Assembly: GCF_001431705.1 (NCBI RefSeq)
Contig: NZ_LJWX01000001.1
Span: 558,001 to 622,000, forward strand
Source: Ferrovum sp. JA12
GTDB taxonomy: Bacteria; Pseudomonadota; Gammaproteobacteria; Burkholderiales; Ferrovaceae
Length of the DNA: 64,000 nucleotides
Reading direction: 5' to 3'
Shown piece after piece: positions 24,715 to 36,900 of this stretch. Positions within the stretch are counted from its first letter, which is position 1, and each line of letters opens with the position of its first letter. A program made the position numbers and the translations under genes. Under the pieces are notes generated by a model. The model was not told the DNA's origin. It saw only the letters and a list, made by a program, of their open reading frames with translations, and made no database searches.

Positions 24715-24799
24715 GGAGGGGTTCCCGAGCGGTCAAAGGGATCAGACTGTAAATCTGACGGCTCTGCCTTCGAAGGTTCGAATCCTTCTCCCTCCACCA
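24715..24799 (+). tRNA. tRNA-Tyr (anticodon GTA)
   Basis: The gene has 85 bases with an encoded CCA end. The acceptor GGAGGGG pairs with TCCCTCC. The long variable arm, GTA anticodon in GACTGTAAATCTG and T-loop TTCGAAT are clear. It is the first of three tRNAs ahead of tuf, the arrangement seen before tufB in many proteobacteria. Confidence 0.97.
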
Positions 24800-24840
24800 G
24801 TTTTTTTAAGATGGTGAACAAAATGTGTGCTGGATTTTAC

Positions 24841-24914
24841 GCGGGTGTAGCTCAATGGTAGAGCAGAAGCCTTCCAAGCTTACGACGAGGGTTCGATTCC
24901 CTTCACCCGCTCCA
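24841..24914 (+). tRNA. tRNA-Gly (anticodon TCC)
   Basis: The gene has 74 bases with an encoded CCA end. The acceptor GCGGGTG pairs with CACCCGC, the anticodon loop is CTTCCAA (TCC) and the T-loop is TTCGATT. It lies 41 bases after tRNA-Tyr in the same direction. Confidence 0.97.
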
Positions 24915-24931
24915 GATTTTGGGTAAACATG

Positions 24932-25006
<75 letters not shown>

Positions 25007-25071
25007 AGGTATTGGTAACTCTTTATTAACTTTTGATCGGCTTAAGGCTGAGTATTGTTAAGGAAATTGAT

Positions 25072-26262
25072 ATGGCGAAGGGCAAGTTTGAACGTACGAA
25101 GCCACACGTAAACGTGGGGACGATTGGTCACGTGGATCATGGTAAGACGACTTTGACGGCGGCATTAACGATTGTGTTGTCGAAGAAGTACGGGGGTGAG
25201 GCGAAGAGTTACGATCAGATTGATTCAGCGCCAGAAGAGAAGGCCCGAGGTATTACGATTAACACGGCACACGTGGAGTATGAGACGGACCATCGTCATT
25301 ATGCGCACGTAGACTGTCCTGGTCACGCGGATTATGTGAAGAACATGATTACTGGTGCGGCACAGATGGATGGAGCGATTTTAGTGGTGTCTGCTGCGGA
25401 CGGTCCTATGCCACAGACCCGTGAGCACATATTGTTGGCACGTCAAGTTGGGGTGCCATATATTGTGGTGTTCATGAACAAAGCTGACATGGTAGACGAT
25501 AAAGAGTTGCTTGAGTTGGTGGAGATGGAAGTTCGTGAACTGTTATCGAAATACAATTTTCCAGGTGATGATACGCCGATTGTGATTGGTAGTGCATTGA
25601 AGGCATTGGAAGGCGATCAGTCTGAGATTGGTGAACCGGCAATTTGGCGTTTAGCTGAGGCGTTGGATACATATATTCCTGAGCCTGAGCGTGCTATTGA
25701 CGGTGCGTTTTTGATGCCGGTTGAGGATGTATTTTCTATTTCAGGTCGTGGTACGGTGGTGACTGGTCGTGTTGAGCGTGGTGTAGTTAAGGTAGGTGAA
25801 GAGCTTGAGATTGTGGGCTTGAAGGCTACTCAGAAGACGGTATGTACAGGTGTTGAGATGTTCCGCAAGTTGCTTGATCAAGGTCAGGCAGGTGATAACG
25901 TTGGGGTATTGTTACGTGGTACCAAGCGTGAGGATGTGGAGCGTGGTCAAGTATTGGCTAAGCCAGGTTCTATTACGCCACACACTAAGTTTACGGCTGA
26001 GATTTATGTATTATCAAAAGATGAAGGGGGTCGTCATACGCCGTTCTTCCAAGGATATCGTCCACAGTTTTATTTCCGTACTACGGATGTGACGGGAGCC
26101 ATTGAGTTGCCAGAAGGAACCGAGATGGTGATGCCTGGTGATAACGTATCTGTAACGGTGACATTGATTGCGCCGATTGCGATGGAAGAAGGATTGCGTT
26201 TTGCGATTCGTGAAGGTGGCCGTACGGTTGGTGCCGGTGTGGTCGCTAAAGTGATTGAGTAA
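25072..26262 (+). CDS. tuf: Elongation factor Tu, first copy
   Basis: The protein has 396 residues from the ATG at 25072 with AAGGAA upstream; an in-frame upstream start would add 13 unrelated residues. GTPase motifs are in place: GHVDHGKT (19-26), DCPGH (about 81-85) and NKAD (about 136-139). Domains 2 and 3 are full length. It brings aminoacyl-tRNA to the ribosome. From codon 4 to the stop the DNA appears identical to the second copy at 41364, with differences only in the third positions of codons 2 and 3. That points to gene conversion between the copies. Confidence 0.98.
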   Translation: MAKGKFERTKPHVNVGTIGHVDHGKTTLTAALTIVLSKKYGGEAKSYDQIDSAPEEKARGITINTAHVEYETDHRHYAHVDCPGHADYVKNMITGAAQMDGAILVVSAADGPMPQTREHILLARQVGVPYIVVFMNKADMVDDKELLELVEMEVRELLSKYNFPGDDTPIVIGSALKALEGDQSEIGEPAIWRLAEALDTYIPEPERAIDGAFLMPVEDVFSISGRGTVVTGRVERGVVKVGEELEIVGLKATQKTVCTGVEMFRKLLDQGQAGDNVGVLLRGTKREDVERGQVLAKPGSITPHTKFTAEIYVLSKDEGGRHTPFFQGYRPQFYFRTTDVTGAIELPEGTEMVMPGDNVSVTVTLIAPIAMEEGLRFAIREGGRTVGAGVVAKVIE

Positions 26263-26271
26263 GACTGTTTA

Positions 26272-26301
26272 GGTGGGTATTTAAGCGATCAAATACCCAC
26301 C
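26272..26301 (+). terminator. Strong hairpin after first tuf (possible terminator or processing site)
   Basis: GGTGGGTATTT and AAATACCCACC form a perfect 11-bp stem with an 8-base loop, 9 bases after the tuf stop. No run of T follows, only a T-rich tail (AGTGTTGTTGTGG). It may therefore be a weak or Rho-assisted terminator, or a processing site before tRNA-Trp. Confidence 0.5.
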
Positions 26302-26318
26302 AGTGTTGTTGTGGTAAC

Positions 26319-26394
26319 AGGCCAGTAGCTCAATTGGCAGAGTGACGGTCTCCAAAACCGTAGGTTGGGGGTTCGAGGCCCTCCTGGCCTGCCA
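26319..26394 (+). tRNA. tRNA-Trp (anticodon CCA)
   Basis: The gene has 76 bases with an encoded CCA end. The acceptor AGGCCAG pairs with CTGGCCT, the anticodon loop is CTCCAAA and the T-loop is TTCGAGG. It lies between tuf and secE, its usual place in Betaproteobacteria. Confidence 0.97.
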
Positions 26395-26430
26395 AAAGTG
26401 CGTAAGCATAGATAAGGATTAATAAATTTG

Positions 26431-26778
26431 ATGGCGGATAAGCTTAAGTTTGCTTTTGCCTTGGTATTGGTAGCAGCAGGGCTCATTGGATATTATCAAC
26501 TATCAGAACACGCCCTGTTGTTTCGGGTTCTTTCGGTGTTGGTGGGTCTTGGGCTTGGCGTACTGGTTGCTTGGTTTACAGCATCGGGTCAGGAATTCTT
26601 TCGTTTTTCTCAAGATGCAGTGGCTGAAACTAAACGTGTTGTGTGGCCCAGTAAAAAAGAAACGTATCAAACAACATTAGTAGTATTTGCTCTGGTGTTA
26701 GTTATGGGATTATTTCTTTGGCTAGTTGACTGGGGGTTACTTGCATTGGTGCAACGATTATTAGGACGGACTGAGTGA
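26431..26778 (+). CDS. secE: Preprotein translocase subunit SecE
   Basis: The protein has 115 residues from the ATG at 26431; a TTG one codon upstream is unnecessary. Three membrane segments are visible (about 5-22, 31-50 and 84-106), as in gammaproteobacterial SecE (127 residues). The conserved cytoplasmic amphipathic segment [18 protein letters not shown] (about 68-85) precedes the last one. SecE clamps SecY in the inner-membrane translocon. Its TGA overlaps the nusG start, so the two are coupled. Confidence 0.96.
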   Translation: MADKLKFAFALVLVAAGLIGYYQLSEHALLFRVLSVLVGLGLGVLVAWFTASGQEFFRFSQDAVAETKRVVWPSKKETYQTTLVVFALVLVMGLFLWLVDWGLLALVQRLLGRTE

Positions 26779-27311
26779 TGACAATGAGATGGTATGTGGT
26801 GCATGCCTATTCAGGATTTGAGAAGAGTGTTAAAAAAGCTCTTCTTGAGCGCGTTGCTCGATCCGGAATGCAAGAGCTGTTTGGAGAGATTTTAGTGCCA
26901 GTGGAAGAAGTTATTGAGATGAAAGGTGGTCAAAAAAGTATTAGTGAGCGTAAGTTTTTTCCAGGCTACATCTTAGTGCAAATGGATATGACCGATGAGT
27001 CTTGGCACTTAGTTAAAAGTACGCCTAAAGTCACAGGTTTTGTGGGTGGTAGGGCTAATAAGCCCTCTCCTATCACGGATAAAGAAGTGGACGTGATCAT
27101 GCATCAAGTTCAAGAAGGAGTGGAAAAACCACGTCCTAAGATTCTTTTTGAGGTGGGTGAGTCAGTTAGAGTGAAGGATGGTCCGTTTACAGACTTCCAT
27201 GGCAATGTTGAAGAAGTTAATTACGATAAAAACAAATTACGTGTTTCAGTTCTAATCTTTGGTCGTGCAACACCGGTTGAATTAGAGTTTGGGCAAGTAG
27301 AAAAGTCCTAA
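26778..27311 (+). CDS. nusG: Transcription termination/antitermination protein NusG
   Basis: The protein has 177 residues. The NGN domain begins [16 protein letters not shown], and the C-terminal KOW domain contains [18 protein letters not shown]. NusG binds the RNA polymerase clamp, suppresses pausing and links polymerase to Rho or ribosomal S10. The ATG at 26778 is preferred because it overlaps the secE stop as TGATG. A GTG at 26775 and an ATG at 26784 are also in frame. Confidence 0.97.
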   Translation: MTMRWYVVHAYSGFEKSVKKALLERVARSGMQELFGEILVPVEEVIEMKGGQKSISERKFFPGYILVQMDMTDESWHLVKSTPKVTGFVGGRANKPSPITDKEVDVIMHQVQEGVEKPRPKILFEVGESVRVKDGPFTDFHGNVEEVNYDKNKLRVSVLIFGRATPVELEFGQVEKS

Positions 27312-27377
27312 GCAATTAGGGTTAACTAACGGGAAGGGTCTTTAGGGATCCGCTATTACCCATATTAAGGAGTTATT

Positions 27378-27812
27378 ATGGCAAAGAAAATTGTAGGCTA
27401 CATTAAGCTACAAATTCCTGCAGGAAAAGCAAATCCAAGCCCCCCTGTAGGTCCAGCGCTAGGTCAGCGTGGTCTCAATATTATGGAATTCTGTAAAGCT
27501 TTCAATGCACAAACACAAGGCATGGAACCTGGTTTACCGGTACCTGTCGTGATCACGGCTTTTGCTGACAAGAGCTTTACGTTTGTGATGAAAACACCAC
27601 CAGCGACTATTTTAATTAAGAAAGCTTCTGGTGTGACCAAAGGTAGTCCAAAACCCCATACCGATAAAGTAGGTAAATTAACTCGTGCTCAAGCAGAAGC
27701 TATTGCAACCACTAAAATGCCTGACCTGACCGCTGCAGATATGGATGCGGCGGTGCGCACTATTGCCGGTAGCGCACGCAGTATGGGGATTGAAGTTGAG
27801 GGAGTGAAATAA
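27378..27812 (+). CDS. rplK: Ribosomal protein L11
   Basis: The protein has 144 residues (142 in E. coli). The N-terminal [11 protein letters not shown] signature and the C-terminal rRNA-binding domain are complete. L11 forms the GTPase-associated centre with L10 and L12 and is needed for RelA activation. An AAGGAG ribosome site precedes the ATG. Its TAA overlaps the rplA start as TAATG. A 66-base gap separates it from nusG and holds a weak GGGAAGGG/CCC stem of unclear role. Confidence 0.98.
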   Translation: MAKKIVGYIKLQIPAGKANPSPPVGPALGQRGLNIMEFCKAFNAQTQGMEPGLPVPVVITAFADKSFTFVMKTPPATILIKKASGVTKGSPKPHTDKVGKLTRAQAEAIATTKMPDLTAADMDAAVRTIAGSARSMGIEVEGVK

Positions 27813-28510
27813 TGGCACAGCAATCAAAACGACTAAAAGCCTTGTTGGCAGAGGTAGATCGGACAAAAGTTTACCCAATTGCTAACGCTCTTGAATTGGT
27901 TAAGAAAACAGCAACAGCAAAGTTTGATGAATCAGTGGATGTGGCGATTAATTTAGGTATTGACGCTAAGAAATCCGATCAGCAAGTACGAGGTTCAGTG
28001 GTATTGCCTAGAGGGACCGGTAAGACCATGAGGGTGGCTGTTTTTGCGCAGGGTGAAAATGCTGAAAAAGCCAAAGCGGCTGGCGCGGAACACGTTGGCT
28101 TTGAAGATCTCGCGGAAAAAATTAAAAATGGTTTCATGGATTTTGATGTAGTGATAGCGACCCCAGATGCCATGAGAATTGTCGGGCCATTAGGGCAAGT
28201 ATTAGGTCCTCGTGGGTTAATGCCTAACCCGAAAGTGGGGACGGTATCAGCAGATGTAGCAGGTGCCGTGGCTAACGCAAAAGCTGGTCAAGTTCAATAC
28301 CGTACAGACAAAGCCGGTTTGGTGCACTGCTCTATTGGACGCGCTTCATTTAGTGTTGAAGCCTTAGAAGAAAACTTTCAGGCATTGCTGGGTGCTCTCA
28401 ATCGTGCGCGTCCGGGTACAGCCAAAGGTGTTTATTTAAGAAAAATCTCAGTATCAAGTACCATGGGCGTTGGCATTCGTGTGGATGGCTCCTCTGTGGT
28501 GGCTGCTTGA
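27812..28510 (+). CDS. rplA: Ribosomal protein L1
   Basis: The protein has 232 residues (234 in E. coli) with the signature [15 protein letters not shown] and the preceding [13 protein letters not shown]1 forms the mobile stalk at the E site and in many bacteria represses its own L11-L1 mRNA. It starts at the ATG overlapping the rplK stop, so the pair is coupled. It is followed by a structured 235-base leader before rplJ. Confidence 0.98.
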   Translation: MAQQSKRLKALLAEVDRTKVYPIANALELVKKTATAKFDESVDVAINLGIDAKKSDQQVRGSVVLPRGTGKTMRVAVFAQGENAEKAKAAGAEHVGFEDLAEKIKNGFMDFDVVIATPDAMRIVGPLGQVLGPRGLMPNPKVGTVSADVAGAVANAKAGQVQYRTDKAGLVHCSIGRASFSVEALEENFQALLGALNRARPGTAKGVYLRKISVSSTMGVGIRVDGSSVVAA

Positions 28511-28529
28511 TAAGAGTGTAAAGAACTTT

Positions 28530-28745
28530 GGGCGGTTGAGTCGGGAAGCTGATTCAACTGGACATCAAAGACCGTAGGGACTCAGTTGAGTTTAATCGTT
28601 GAAAAACAGCCTACGCAGATGGCGGTCCCTGATGGAAGGTCTGGTAGTAATGGTGGCTTGTTTAGCGCCGAAGCCCTGAAATGAAGGTCGCCGTGGTTGG
28701 AATCATAATTTTGTGATTCTGTAATTCTGGTAAGGAGGACGGACC
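28530..28745 (+). promoter_or_regulatory. Ribosomal L10 leader (autoregulatory mRNA structure)
   Basis: The untranslated stretch before rplJ contains AGACCGTAGGGACTCAG and its partner CAGCCTACGCAGATGGCGGT. This is the CCGTAGG/CCTACG core pairing of L10 leaders in proteobacteria. L10-(L12)4 binds this leader and represses rplJL translation. Further stems (GTTGAGTC/GATTCAAC) lie at its 5' end. The TTG start of rplJ fits a tuned, repressible initiation site. Confidence 0.8.
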
Positions 28746-29273
28746 TTGAGTCTTAATCTTGAAGAGAAAAAAGCGGTAGTTGCTGAAGTTGCAGGCCAAG
28801 TGGCCAATGCAAAATCCATCATTCTGGCAGAGTATCGTGGAATGGAAGTCAGTGACATGACTGTTTTAAGGGCCAAGGCCAGGGCTTCGGGAGTTTACTT
28901 CCGTGTTCTGAAAAATACCTTAGTTCGCCGTGCAGTAACTGATACACCTTTTTCAATGTTATCCGATCATATGATTGGACCATTAGTTTATGGTATTTCA
29001 GATGATCCTGTGGCGGCTGCTAAGGTGTTACATGAATTTTCCAAGCAAAATGATAAGTTGATTATCAAGGGTGGAGCCATGGCAAATTATGTCATGTCCG
29101 CCAAGGAAGTCGCTAATCTTGCTTCGATGCCAAGTCGTGATGAACTCATTGCTCAGTTAATGGGAACAATGCAAGCACCGGTGGCGAAATTCGTTCAGAC
29201 GCTTAACGAAGTTCCGGCTAAGTTCGTACGTGGTGTTGCCGCTGTACGAGATCAAAAACAAGCTACTGTTTAA
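28746..29273 (+). CDS. rplJ: Ribosomal protein L10
   Basis: The protein has 175 residues (165 in E. coli). It opens [17 protein letters not shown] and contains [18 protein letters not shown] and [12 protein letters not shown], the L10 core. The C-terminal helix, which carries L12 dimers, is present. L10 anchors the stalk and represses the operon through the upstream leader. The start codon is TTG with AAGGAGGACGG upstream. rplL follows after 16 bases. Confidence 0.97.
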   Translation: MSLNLEEKKAVVAEVAGQVANAKSIILAEYRGMEVSDMTVLRAKARASGVYFRVLKNTLVRRAVTDTPFSMLSDHMIGPLVYGISDDPVAAAKVLHEFSKQNDKLIIKGGAMANYVMSAKEVANLASMPSRDELIAQLMGTMQAPVAKFVQTLNEVPAKFVRGVAAVRDQKQATV

Positions 29274-29289
29274 TTTAGGAGTTTAGAAA

Positions 29290-29667
29290 ATGGCAATAAG
29301 TAAAGTTGAAATTTTAGATGCAATCGCAGGAATGACGGTTCTTGAATTGTCTGAGTTAATCAAAGACATGGAAGAGAAATTTGGTGTTTCCGCTGCTGCG
29401 GCTGTTGCAGTTGCTGCAGCTCCAGCTGCAGGTGCTGCTGCCGCTGTTGAAGAAAAAACAGAGTTTAACGTTATTCTTACCAGCGCAGGCGATAACAAAG
29501 TTAACGTAATTAAAGTTGTTCGTACCATTACAGGTCTTGGTTTGAAAGAAGCTAAAGACTTAGTAGATGGTGCACCAAAACCTGTTAAAGAAGGTGTGTC
29601 AAAAGCAGATGCAGATGCTATTGCTAAGCAATTAGCAGAAGCTGGCGCTACTTTCGAAATCAAGTAA
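29290..29667 (+). CDS. rplL: Ribosomal protein L7/L12
   Basis: The protein has 125 residues (121 in E. coli). An N-terminal dimerisation domain is followed by an Ala-rich hinge (about 36-55), and the C-terminal factor-binding domain contains [20 protein letters not shown]. The stalk dimers recruit EF-Tu, EF-G and IF2. A TTTAGGAG ribosome site precedes the ATG. A 124-base gap with a strong hairpin separates it from rpoB. Confidence 0.98.
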   Translation: MAISKVEILDAIAGMTVLELSELIKDMEEKFGVSAAAAVAVAAAPAAGAAAAVEEKTEFNVILTSAGDNKVNVIKVVRTITGLGLKEAKDLVDGAPKPVKEGVSKADADAIAKQLAEAGATFEIK

Positions 29668-29735
29668 TTGATCTATGTGGGCAGGATGAATGGGGCGCCA
29701 TTCATCTGGCTTGAAGTATAAGCGGCCTGGTTAGT

Positions 29736-29759
29736 GGCGGTCCCTTTGGAGGGGTCGCC
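29736..29759 (+). promoter_or_regulatory. rplL-rpoB intergenic hairpin (attenuator or RNase III site candidate)
   Basis: GGCGGTCCC and GGGGTCGCC form a 9-bp stem with a 6-base loop between rplL and rpoB. No T run follows. In E. coli the same gap holds an attenuator and an RNase III site that set the ratio of ribosomal protein to polymerase subunit synthesis. The same role is likely here by position. Confidence 0.55.
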
Positions 29760-29791
29760 GTACGCATTTGTCTTAACGACATGGAGATAAC

Positions 29792-32700
29792 ATGAGTTAC
29801 TCATTCACCGAGAAAAAACGTATCCGCAAAAGTTTTGCTAAACGTCAAAGTATTCTCGAAGTTCCGTTTTTGCTTGCTACACAGCTTGATTCATACTCAG
29901 AATTTTTGCAAGCGGAAGTTGTCCCTAATAATAGAAAAAATCAAGGTCTTGAAGCGGCCTTTCGTTCTATTTTCCCGATTGTTAGCCATTCTGGTAATGC
30001 CAGCTTGGAGTACGTGAGTTATTTGTTAGGTGACCCTGCTTTTGATGTAATTGAATGTCAGCAGCGTGGCATGACCTATGCTTCACCCCTGCGCGCTCGC
30101 GTCCGTTTGAAAATTATGGATCGTGAAGCCTCTAAACCTACCGTTAAAGAGGTTAAAGAGCAGGAAGTATATATGGGTGAAATCCCTCTGATGACAAAGA
30201 ATGGATCCTTTGTGATCAATGGTACAGAGCGAGTGATTGTTTCCCAATTGCATCGTAGCCCTGGTGTGTTCTTTGAGCATGATCGCGGTAAGACACACTC
30301 CTCGGGTAAGTTGCTTTTTTCAGCAAGGATTATTCCTTATCGCGGTTCCTGGTTAGATTTTGAGTTCGATCCCAAGGATTATCTCTATTTCCGTGTGGAT
30401 AGACGCAGGAAGATGCCGGTGACTATATTATTGAAAGCACTGGGTTACACTCCCGAGCAGATTCTTGACTCATTCTTTGCATTTGATACGTTTCACATGG
30501 AAAAGAACTCTATTTCTATGGAACTTGTACCTGAGCGTCTGCGTGGTGACGTGGCGCGATTTGATATCGTATCGAAAGGTAAAGTAATTGTTCCTCGCGA
30601 TAAAAGAATTACTGTAAAACATATACGTGAAATGGAGCAGGCTGGACTAAAGAGTATTGAAGTGCCAGAGGATTTCTTATTAGGTCGTGCTATTGCCCAC
30701 AACATTATAGATACCGACACCGGTGAATTATTGGCTCAAGCGAACGATGAAATCACTGAGGCTACATTAACTAGGTTTAATGCGGCGGGTATAAAACAAT
30801 TTAAAACTATTTATACCAATGATTTAGATCAAGGCCCTTACATTTCACAAACCTTAAGAGTGGATGATACCGTTGATTTGATGGCTGCCAAGGTTGCTAT
30901 TTATAGAATGATGCGTCCCGGTGAGCCGCCCACTGAAGAGGCAGTAAAAGCTTTATTTCAAGGTCTTTTCTTCAATGAAGAGCGCTATGATTTATCCGCT
31001 GTGGGTCGCATGAAGTTTAATCGTCGTGTTGGTCGAAATGAACTGACGGGCTCGGCGGTGCTGTCAAATGAAGATATTGTTGATGTTATTAAAATCCTAG
31101 TTGAATTAAGAAACGGTCGCGGTGAAATTGATGATATTGATCATCTTGGTAATCGTCGAGTTCGGTCAGTGGGAGAACTAGCTGAGAACCAATTCAGATC
31201 AGGACTGGTAAGAGTTGAGCGTGCGGTCAAGGAGCGTCTGTCTCAGGCTGAGTCAGAAAACTTAATGCCCCATGACTTAATTAATGCAAAACCAATTTCA
31301 GCTGCTATTAAAGAGTTTTTTGGTTCAAGTCAGCTGTCGCAATTTATGGATCAAACAAATCCTTTGTCTGAAATTACCCACAAACGTCGTGTATCAGCAC
31401 TAGGGCCTGGTGGTCTTACGCGTGAACGTGCGGGATTTGAGGTCCGTGACGTTCATCCAACTCATTACGGACGAGTATGTCCTATTGAAACACCAGAGGG
31501 TCCTAACATTGGGTTGATCAACTCATTGGCGTTGTATGCTAGAACCAATGAGTATGGATTCTTAGAAACCCCCTACAGAAAAGTCGATAACGGTCGCATA
31601 TCTGATGAAATTGAAATGCTCTCTGCTATTGAAGAGGGACGATATGTTATTGCTCAGGCCAATGCTGAGGTTGATAGTAAAGGGCGGTTTGTTGATGACT
31701 TGGTATCTTGCCGTCATCATAACGAATTTACTTTAGCGACTTCCGATCGGGTTACACATATTGATATTGCGCCAGCGCAGATTGTATCTGTGGCAGCTTC
31801 GCTGATTCCGTTCCTAGAGCATGATGATGCTAACCGAGCGCTCATGGGTTCTAACATGCAGCGTCAGGCAGTACCATGTCTACGAGCTGAGAAACCTTTA
31901 GTGGGGACCGGTATTGAGAGAACTGTAGCAGTTGACTCTGGTACCACTGTTCAAGCAAGTCGTGGTGGAATCGTGGATTATGTGGATGCCTCTCGAATTG
32001 TGGTGCGGGTTAATGATAATGAAACACAAGCAGGGGAAGTAGGCGTAGATATTTATAACTTAATTAAATATCGTCGTTCCAACCAAAACACTAATATTAA
32101 CCAACGTCCAATCGTAAGAGTGGGAGACCGAATTGCACGTGATGACGTGATAGCCGATGGTGCCTCCACTGACATGGGTGAGTTGGCTCTGGGCCAAAAT
32201 TTATTAGTAGCCTTTATGCCATGGAATGGATTTAACTTTGAAGATTCAATCCTGATTTCTGAACGTATTGTGGCGGAGGATCGCTTTACTTCAATTCATA
32301 TTGAAGAGCTCTCTGTTGTGGCGCGAGATACTAAGCTTGGTCCTGAAGAGATTACCCGTGATATTTCAAACCTATCGGAGAGAATGTTAGGGCGCTTGGA
32401 TGACTCAGGTATTATTTATATTGGTGCTGAAGTTGAAGCAGGAGATGTGTTAGTTGGTAAGGTGACTCCGAAGGGAGAAACACAGCTTACTCCTGAAGAA
32501 AAACTGTTACGTGCTATCTTTGGTGAGAAAAGCTCGGATGTGAAAGATACTAGTTTACGTGTTCCATCCGGTATGTCAGGGACGGTGATTGGAGTACAGG
32601 TCTTTACCCGTGAGGGAATTGATCGTGACGCCCGTGCTCAGCAAATCATTGATGATGAGTTATCTCAGTATAAAAAAGACCTAGGCGATCAGTTGCGTAT

Positions 32701-33862
32701 TGTTGAAAATGATACATTTGGCCGTATTGAACGCTTGTTAACAGGTAAAACAGCTAAAGGTGGACCAAAGAAATTAGCTAAGGGTACCAAGATTACTAAG
32801 ACGTATTTGACGGAAGTGGGTCGTTACGATTGGTTTGATATTCGTCTTGCTGAAGATGATGCGCAATTGCAACTCGAACAACTCAAAGAGAGTCTTGATC
32901 AAAAAAGAAAAGAATTTGATGCTTTCTTTGATGAGAAAAAAAGAAAATTGACCCAAGGCGATGAATTGCCGCCTGGTGTCCAAAAAATGGTAAAAGTTTA
33001 CTTGGCTGTTAAACGTCGTTTACAGCCCGGGGACAAAATGGCAGGTCGTCACGGAAATAAAGGGGTTATTTCAAAAATTGTTCCGGTAGAAGATATGCCC
33101 TTTACTGCCAATGGCACGCCGGTTGATATTGTGCTAAACCCATTGGGCGTTCCTTCTCGAATGAATGTGGGACAAATTCTTGAAACTCATTTGGGTTGGG
33201 CTGCCAAAGGATTGGGTCATGTTATTGGTCAATTAATTGACCAACAAACTGATGCTATCAAAATGCGTCAATTCCTTGAGCGTGTCTATAACGGTACCGG
33301 TAAACAAGAAGCGTTAGCTGATCTTGAGGGTGAAGAGCTGATGGAACTAGCTAAAAACTTGAGAAAAGGCGTTCCCTTTGCGACCCCCGTATTCGATGGA
33401 GCCACAGAGGCTGAGATTAAGGACATGCTTGAGCTCGCTGGTTTGCCAAGAAATGGACAAATGCGTTTATTTGATGGGCGTACAGGAGAAGGTTTTGATC
33501 GTCCGGTAACCTTGGGTTACATGCACATTCTCAAGCTGCATCACTTGGTTGATGACAAGATGCATGCTCGTTCTACGGGACCATATAGTCTCGTCACGCA
33601 GCAGCCTCTTGGTGGTAAGGCTCAGTTTGGTGGACAGCGCTTTGGTGAGATGGAGGTATGGGCACTTGAGGCTTATGGTGCTTCTTACACGTTACAGGAA
33701 ATGTTAACCGTTAAGTCTGACGATGTAGCAGGACGTACTAAGGTCTATGAAAACATTGTTAAAGGCGAACATAAGATTTCTGCAGGAATGCCTGAGTCGT
33801 TTAATGTGTTAGTGAAAGAAATCCGTTCACTGGGTATTGATATTGATTTAGAAAGAAATTAA
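29792..33862 (+). CDS. rpoB: RNA polymerase subunit beta
   Basis: The protein has 1356 residues (1342 in E. coli) and is full length. The rifampicin pocket reads [20 protein letters not shown] and then [10 protein letters not shown], with wild-type residues at the usual resistance positions. The C-terminal [15 protein letters not shown] and the final [20 protein letters not shown] switch regions are intact. It forms one pincer of the polymerase and much of the active site. rpoC follows after 64 bases. Confidence 0.99.
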   Translation: MSYSFTEKKRIRKSFAKRQSILEVPFLLATQLDSYSEFLQAEVVPNNRKNQGLEAAFRSIFPIVSHSGNASLEYVSYLLGDPAFDVIECQQRGMTYASPLRARVRLKIMDREASKPTVKEVKEQEVYMGEIPLMTKNGSFVINGTERVIVSQLHRSPGVFFEHDRGKTHSSGKLLFSARIIPYRGSWLDFEFDPKDYLYFRVDRRRKMPVTILLKALGYTPEQILDSFFAFDTFHMEKNSISMELVPERLRGDVARFDIVSKGKVIVPRDKRITVKHIREMEQAGLKSIEVPEDFLLGRAIAHNIIDTDTGELLAQANDEITEATLTRFNAAGIKQFKTIYTNDLDQGPYISQTLRVDDTVDLMAAKVAIYRMMRPGEPPTEEAVKALFQGLFFNEERYDLSAVGRMKFNRRVGRNELTGSAVLSNEDIVDVIKILVELRNGRGEIDDIDHLGNRRVRSVGELAENQFRSGLVRVERAVKERLSQAESENLMPHDLINAKPISAAIKEFFGSSQLSQFMDQTNPLSEITHKRRVSALGPGGLTRERAGFEVRDVHPTHYGRVCPIETPEGPNIGLINSLALYARTNEYGFLETPYRKVDNGRISDEIEMLSAIEEGRYVIAQANAEVDSKGRFVDDLVSCRHHNEFTLATSDRVTHIDIAPAQIVSVAASLIPFLEHDDANRALMGSNMQRQAVPCLRAEKPLVGTGIERTVAVDSGTTVQASRGGIVDYVDASRIVVRVNDNETQAGEVGVDIYNLIKYRRSNQNTNINQRPIVRVGDRIARDDVIADGASTDMGELALGQNLLVAFMPWNGFNFEDSILISERIVAEDRFTSIHIEELSVVARDTKLGPEEITRDISNLSERMLGRLDDSGIIYIGAEVEAGDVLVGKVTPKGETQLTPEEKLLRAIFGEKSSDVKDTSLRVPSGMSGTVIGVQVFTREGIDRDARAQQIIDDELSQYKKDLGDQLRIVENDTFGRIERLLTGKTAKGGPKKLAKGTKITKTYLTEVGRYDWFDIRLAEDDAQLQLEQLKESLDQKRKEFDAFFDEKKRKLTQGDELPPGVQKMVKVYLAVKRRLQPGDKMAGRHGNKGVISKIVPVEDMPFTANGTPVDIVLNPLGVPSRMNVGQILETHLGWAAKGLGHVIGQLIDQQTDAIKMRQFLERVYNGTGKQEALADLEGEELMELAKNLRKGVPFATPVFDGATEAEIKDMLELAGLPRNGQMRLFDGRTGEGFDRPVTLGYMHILKLHHLVDDKMHARSTGPYSLVTQQPLGGKAQFGGQRFGEMEVWALEAYGASYTLQEMLTVKSDDVAGRTKVYENIVKGEHKISAGMPESFNVLVKEIRSLGIDIDLERN

Positions 33863-33926
33863 TGGGTTACATATTTGACGATAACATCATTGTAAGCCTC
33901 GTGGCATAACCGTTGGAGGTAAAAAA

Positions 33927-36900
33927 GTGAAAGCACTTTTAGATTTATTTAAACAAGTAACGCAAGAAGAAGAGTTTGATGCAATTCGTATTGGACTCGC
34001 TTCTCCAGAAAAGATACGTTCATGGTCCTATGGTGAGGTTAAAAAACCTGAGACCATCAATTACCGCACCTTCAAACCAGAAAGAGATGGTTTATTTTGC
34101 GCTAAGATTTTTGGTCCAGTGAAGGACTATGAGTGTTTGTGTGGCAAATACAAGCGTCTTAAACATCGTGGCGTTATTTGTGAAAAATGTAATGTTGAAG
34201 TCACGCTATCCAAAGTGCGTCGTGAGCGCATGGGTCATATTGAGCTCGCGAGTCCCGTAGCACATATTTGGTTTCTAAAATCACTTCCCTCCCGTCTCGG
34301 TATGGTACTTGATATGACCTTGAGGGATATTGAGCGTGTTCTTTACTTTGAAGCGTTCGTGGTCACAGATCCAGGAATGACCCCTTTGCAGCGTTGCCAA
34401 CTTCTTACGGAAGAAGATTATTTAGCAAAAGTTGAAGAGTATGGTGATGAGTTCCAAGCAAGTATGGGTGCTGAGGGCGTTCGCGAGTTATTGCGTCAAA
34501 TTAATTTAGATTCTGAGATTGAGCGTTTACGACAAGAACTCTCAGGTACCGCTTCGGATACTAAGATTAAAAAATATGCAAAGCGTGTCAAAATTCTTGA
34601 GGCCTTCCAAAAGTCCGGCATTAAGCCAGACTGGATGGTGATGGAAGTATTGCCAGTATTGCCGCCCGAGTTGCGTCCTTTAGTGCCGTTAGATGGTGGT
34701 CGCTTTGCTACCAGTGACTTAAATGATTTGTATCGTCGCGTGATTAACCGTAACAATCGTTTAAAACGTTTATTGGAGTTGAAAGCCCCTGAAATTATTG
34801 TCCGTAACGAGAAACGTATGTTACAAGAGGCAGTGGATTCATTGCTGGATAACGGACGTCGCGGTAAAGCCATGACAGGCGCTAATAAACGTGCGCTTAA
34901 ATCATTGGCTGATATGATCAAAGGGAAGAGCGGTCGATTCCGTCAGAATCTGTTGGGTAAACGTGTGGATTACTCAGGTCGTTCTGTGATTGTCGTGGGG
35001 CCACAGTTAAAACTTCACCAATGTGGTTTGCCAAAGAAAATGGCGCTGGAGTTATTTAAACCGTTCATTTTCCATCGCTTAGAGGTGATGGGTTTAGCTA
35101 CCACTATCAAAGCTGCTAAGCGCATGGTGGAGCAAGAGATACCAGAGGTATGGGATATCCTTGAGGATGTTATTCGTGAACACCCCGTACTGTTGAATCG
35201 TGCCCCTACTCTTCACCGATTAGGTATCCAAGCATTTGAGCCAGTATTAATTGAAGGCAAGGCTATACAACTGCATCCATTAGTTTGCGCAGCCTTTAAC
35301 GCTGACTTTGATGGTGACCAAATGGCGGTACACGTACCCTTGTCCCTTGAAGCGCAAATGGAAGCCAGAACACTGATGCTCTCCTCTAATAACGTCTTGT
35401 CTCCTGCTAACGGTGACCCGATCATCGTGCCTTCCCAGGATATCGTGCTAGGTCTTTATTACATTACTCGTGAGCGTGTCAATGCACAGGGTGAGGGCAT
35501 GGTTTTTGCGGATGTATCAGAGGTGGTTCGTGCCTTTGAAACGCGCATGGCAGATGTTACGGCGAAGGTTATGGTCAGAATTAAAGAAGCTTTCCGTAAT
35601 GAATCTGGTGAGCGCGTGGAAAAAATCACACGATATGAAACCACGGTTGGCCGTGCCATGTTGTCTGAGATTTTGCCAGAGGGGCTACCTTTTGAGTTTA
35701 TTAATAAAACACTGAAGAAAAAAGAAATTTCACGCTTAATTAATGCTGCTTTCAGGCGTTGCGGTATCCGTGAGGCAGTAATTTTTGCTGATAAACTCAT
35801 GTATACAGGCTTCAGCATGGCTACCCGTGCTGGGATCTCAATTTGTATTGATGATATGTTAGTACCTAAAGAGAAAGAAAGTATTATTGCTTCAGCAGAA
35901 ATAGAAGTGAAAGAAATCGAATCTCAATACACCTCGGGTTTAGTAACTCAAGGTGAGCGCTATAATAAGGTTGTTGATATTTGGGGGCGCGCAGGCGATC
36001 AAGTAGCTAAGGCCATGATGGATCAACTGGGTCGTGAACCAGTGGTTGATCGCAGCGGTAAAACCACCACTCAGGAGTCATTTAACGCCATTTATATGAT
36101 GGCAGACTCAGGCGCCCGTGGTTCGGCAGCTCAGATTCGTCAATTGGCGGGGATGCGCGGTCTGATGGCTAAGCCTGACGGCTCAATCATTGAAACACCT
36201 ATTACGGCGAATTTCCGTGAAGGTCTTAACGTATTGCAGTACTTTATTTCTACTCACGGTGCTCGTAAAGGACTGGCAGATACTGCACTAAAAACTGCTA
36301 ATTCAGGTTATCTGACAAGACGTTTGGTGGATGTAACCCAAGACTTGGTGGTTGTTGAGCTAGATTGCGGTACCGAAGAAGGGATGATTTTCAAAGCCCT
36401 GGTAGAAGGCGGTGAAGTTGTTGAGCCTTTAAAAGATAGAATTTTAGGTCGCGTAGCGGCCACTGACGTGATCAGTCTTGATACGCAAGAGGTATTGATT
36501 CCTGCTGGAACATTACTTGATGAGGATGCCGTGGATGCTATTGAAGCAGCGGGTATTGATGAGGTAAAAGTACGTGCCCCATTAACCTGTGAGACTCGTT
36601 ATGGCTTATGTGCACAGTGTTACGGCCGAGACTTAGGACGTGGTGGTTTGGTGAATGTGGGTGAGGCAGTGGGTGTGATTTCCGCTCAATCCATTGGTGA
36701 GCCAGGTACCCAGTTAACTATGCGTACCTTCCACATTGGGGGGGCTGCTTCACGTGCTGCTGTGGTGTCTCAAGTTGAAAGTAAGTCAAATGGTGTCATT
36801 CGCTTCTCTCCCGGAATGCGCTATGTGACCAATGCGCGCCAAGAGCAAATTGTTATCTCGCGAAGTGGGGAAGTGATTATCACTGAGGAGTCTGGTCGTG

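Noticed and set aside
29283-29663. Leftward frame of 126 codons opposite rplL
   Set aside because: It arises from the Ala-rich repeats of rplL read in reverse and has no supporting start context.
34496-34921. Leftward frame of 141 codons inside rpoC
   Set aside because: It is an antisense shadow of a highly conserved coding sequence with no ribosome site or family match.
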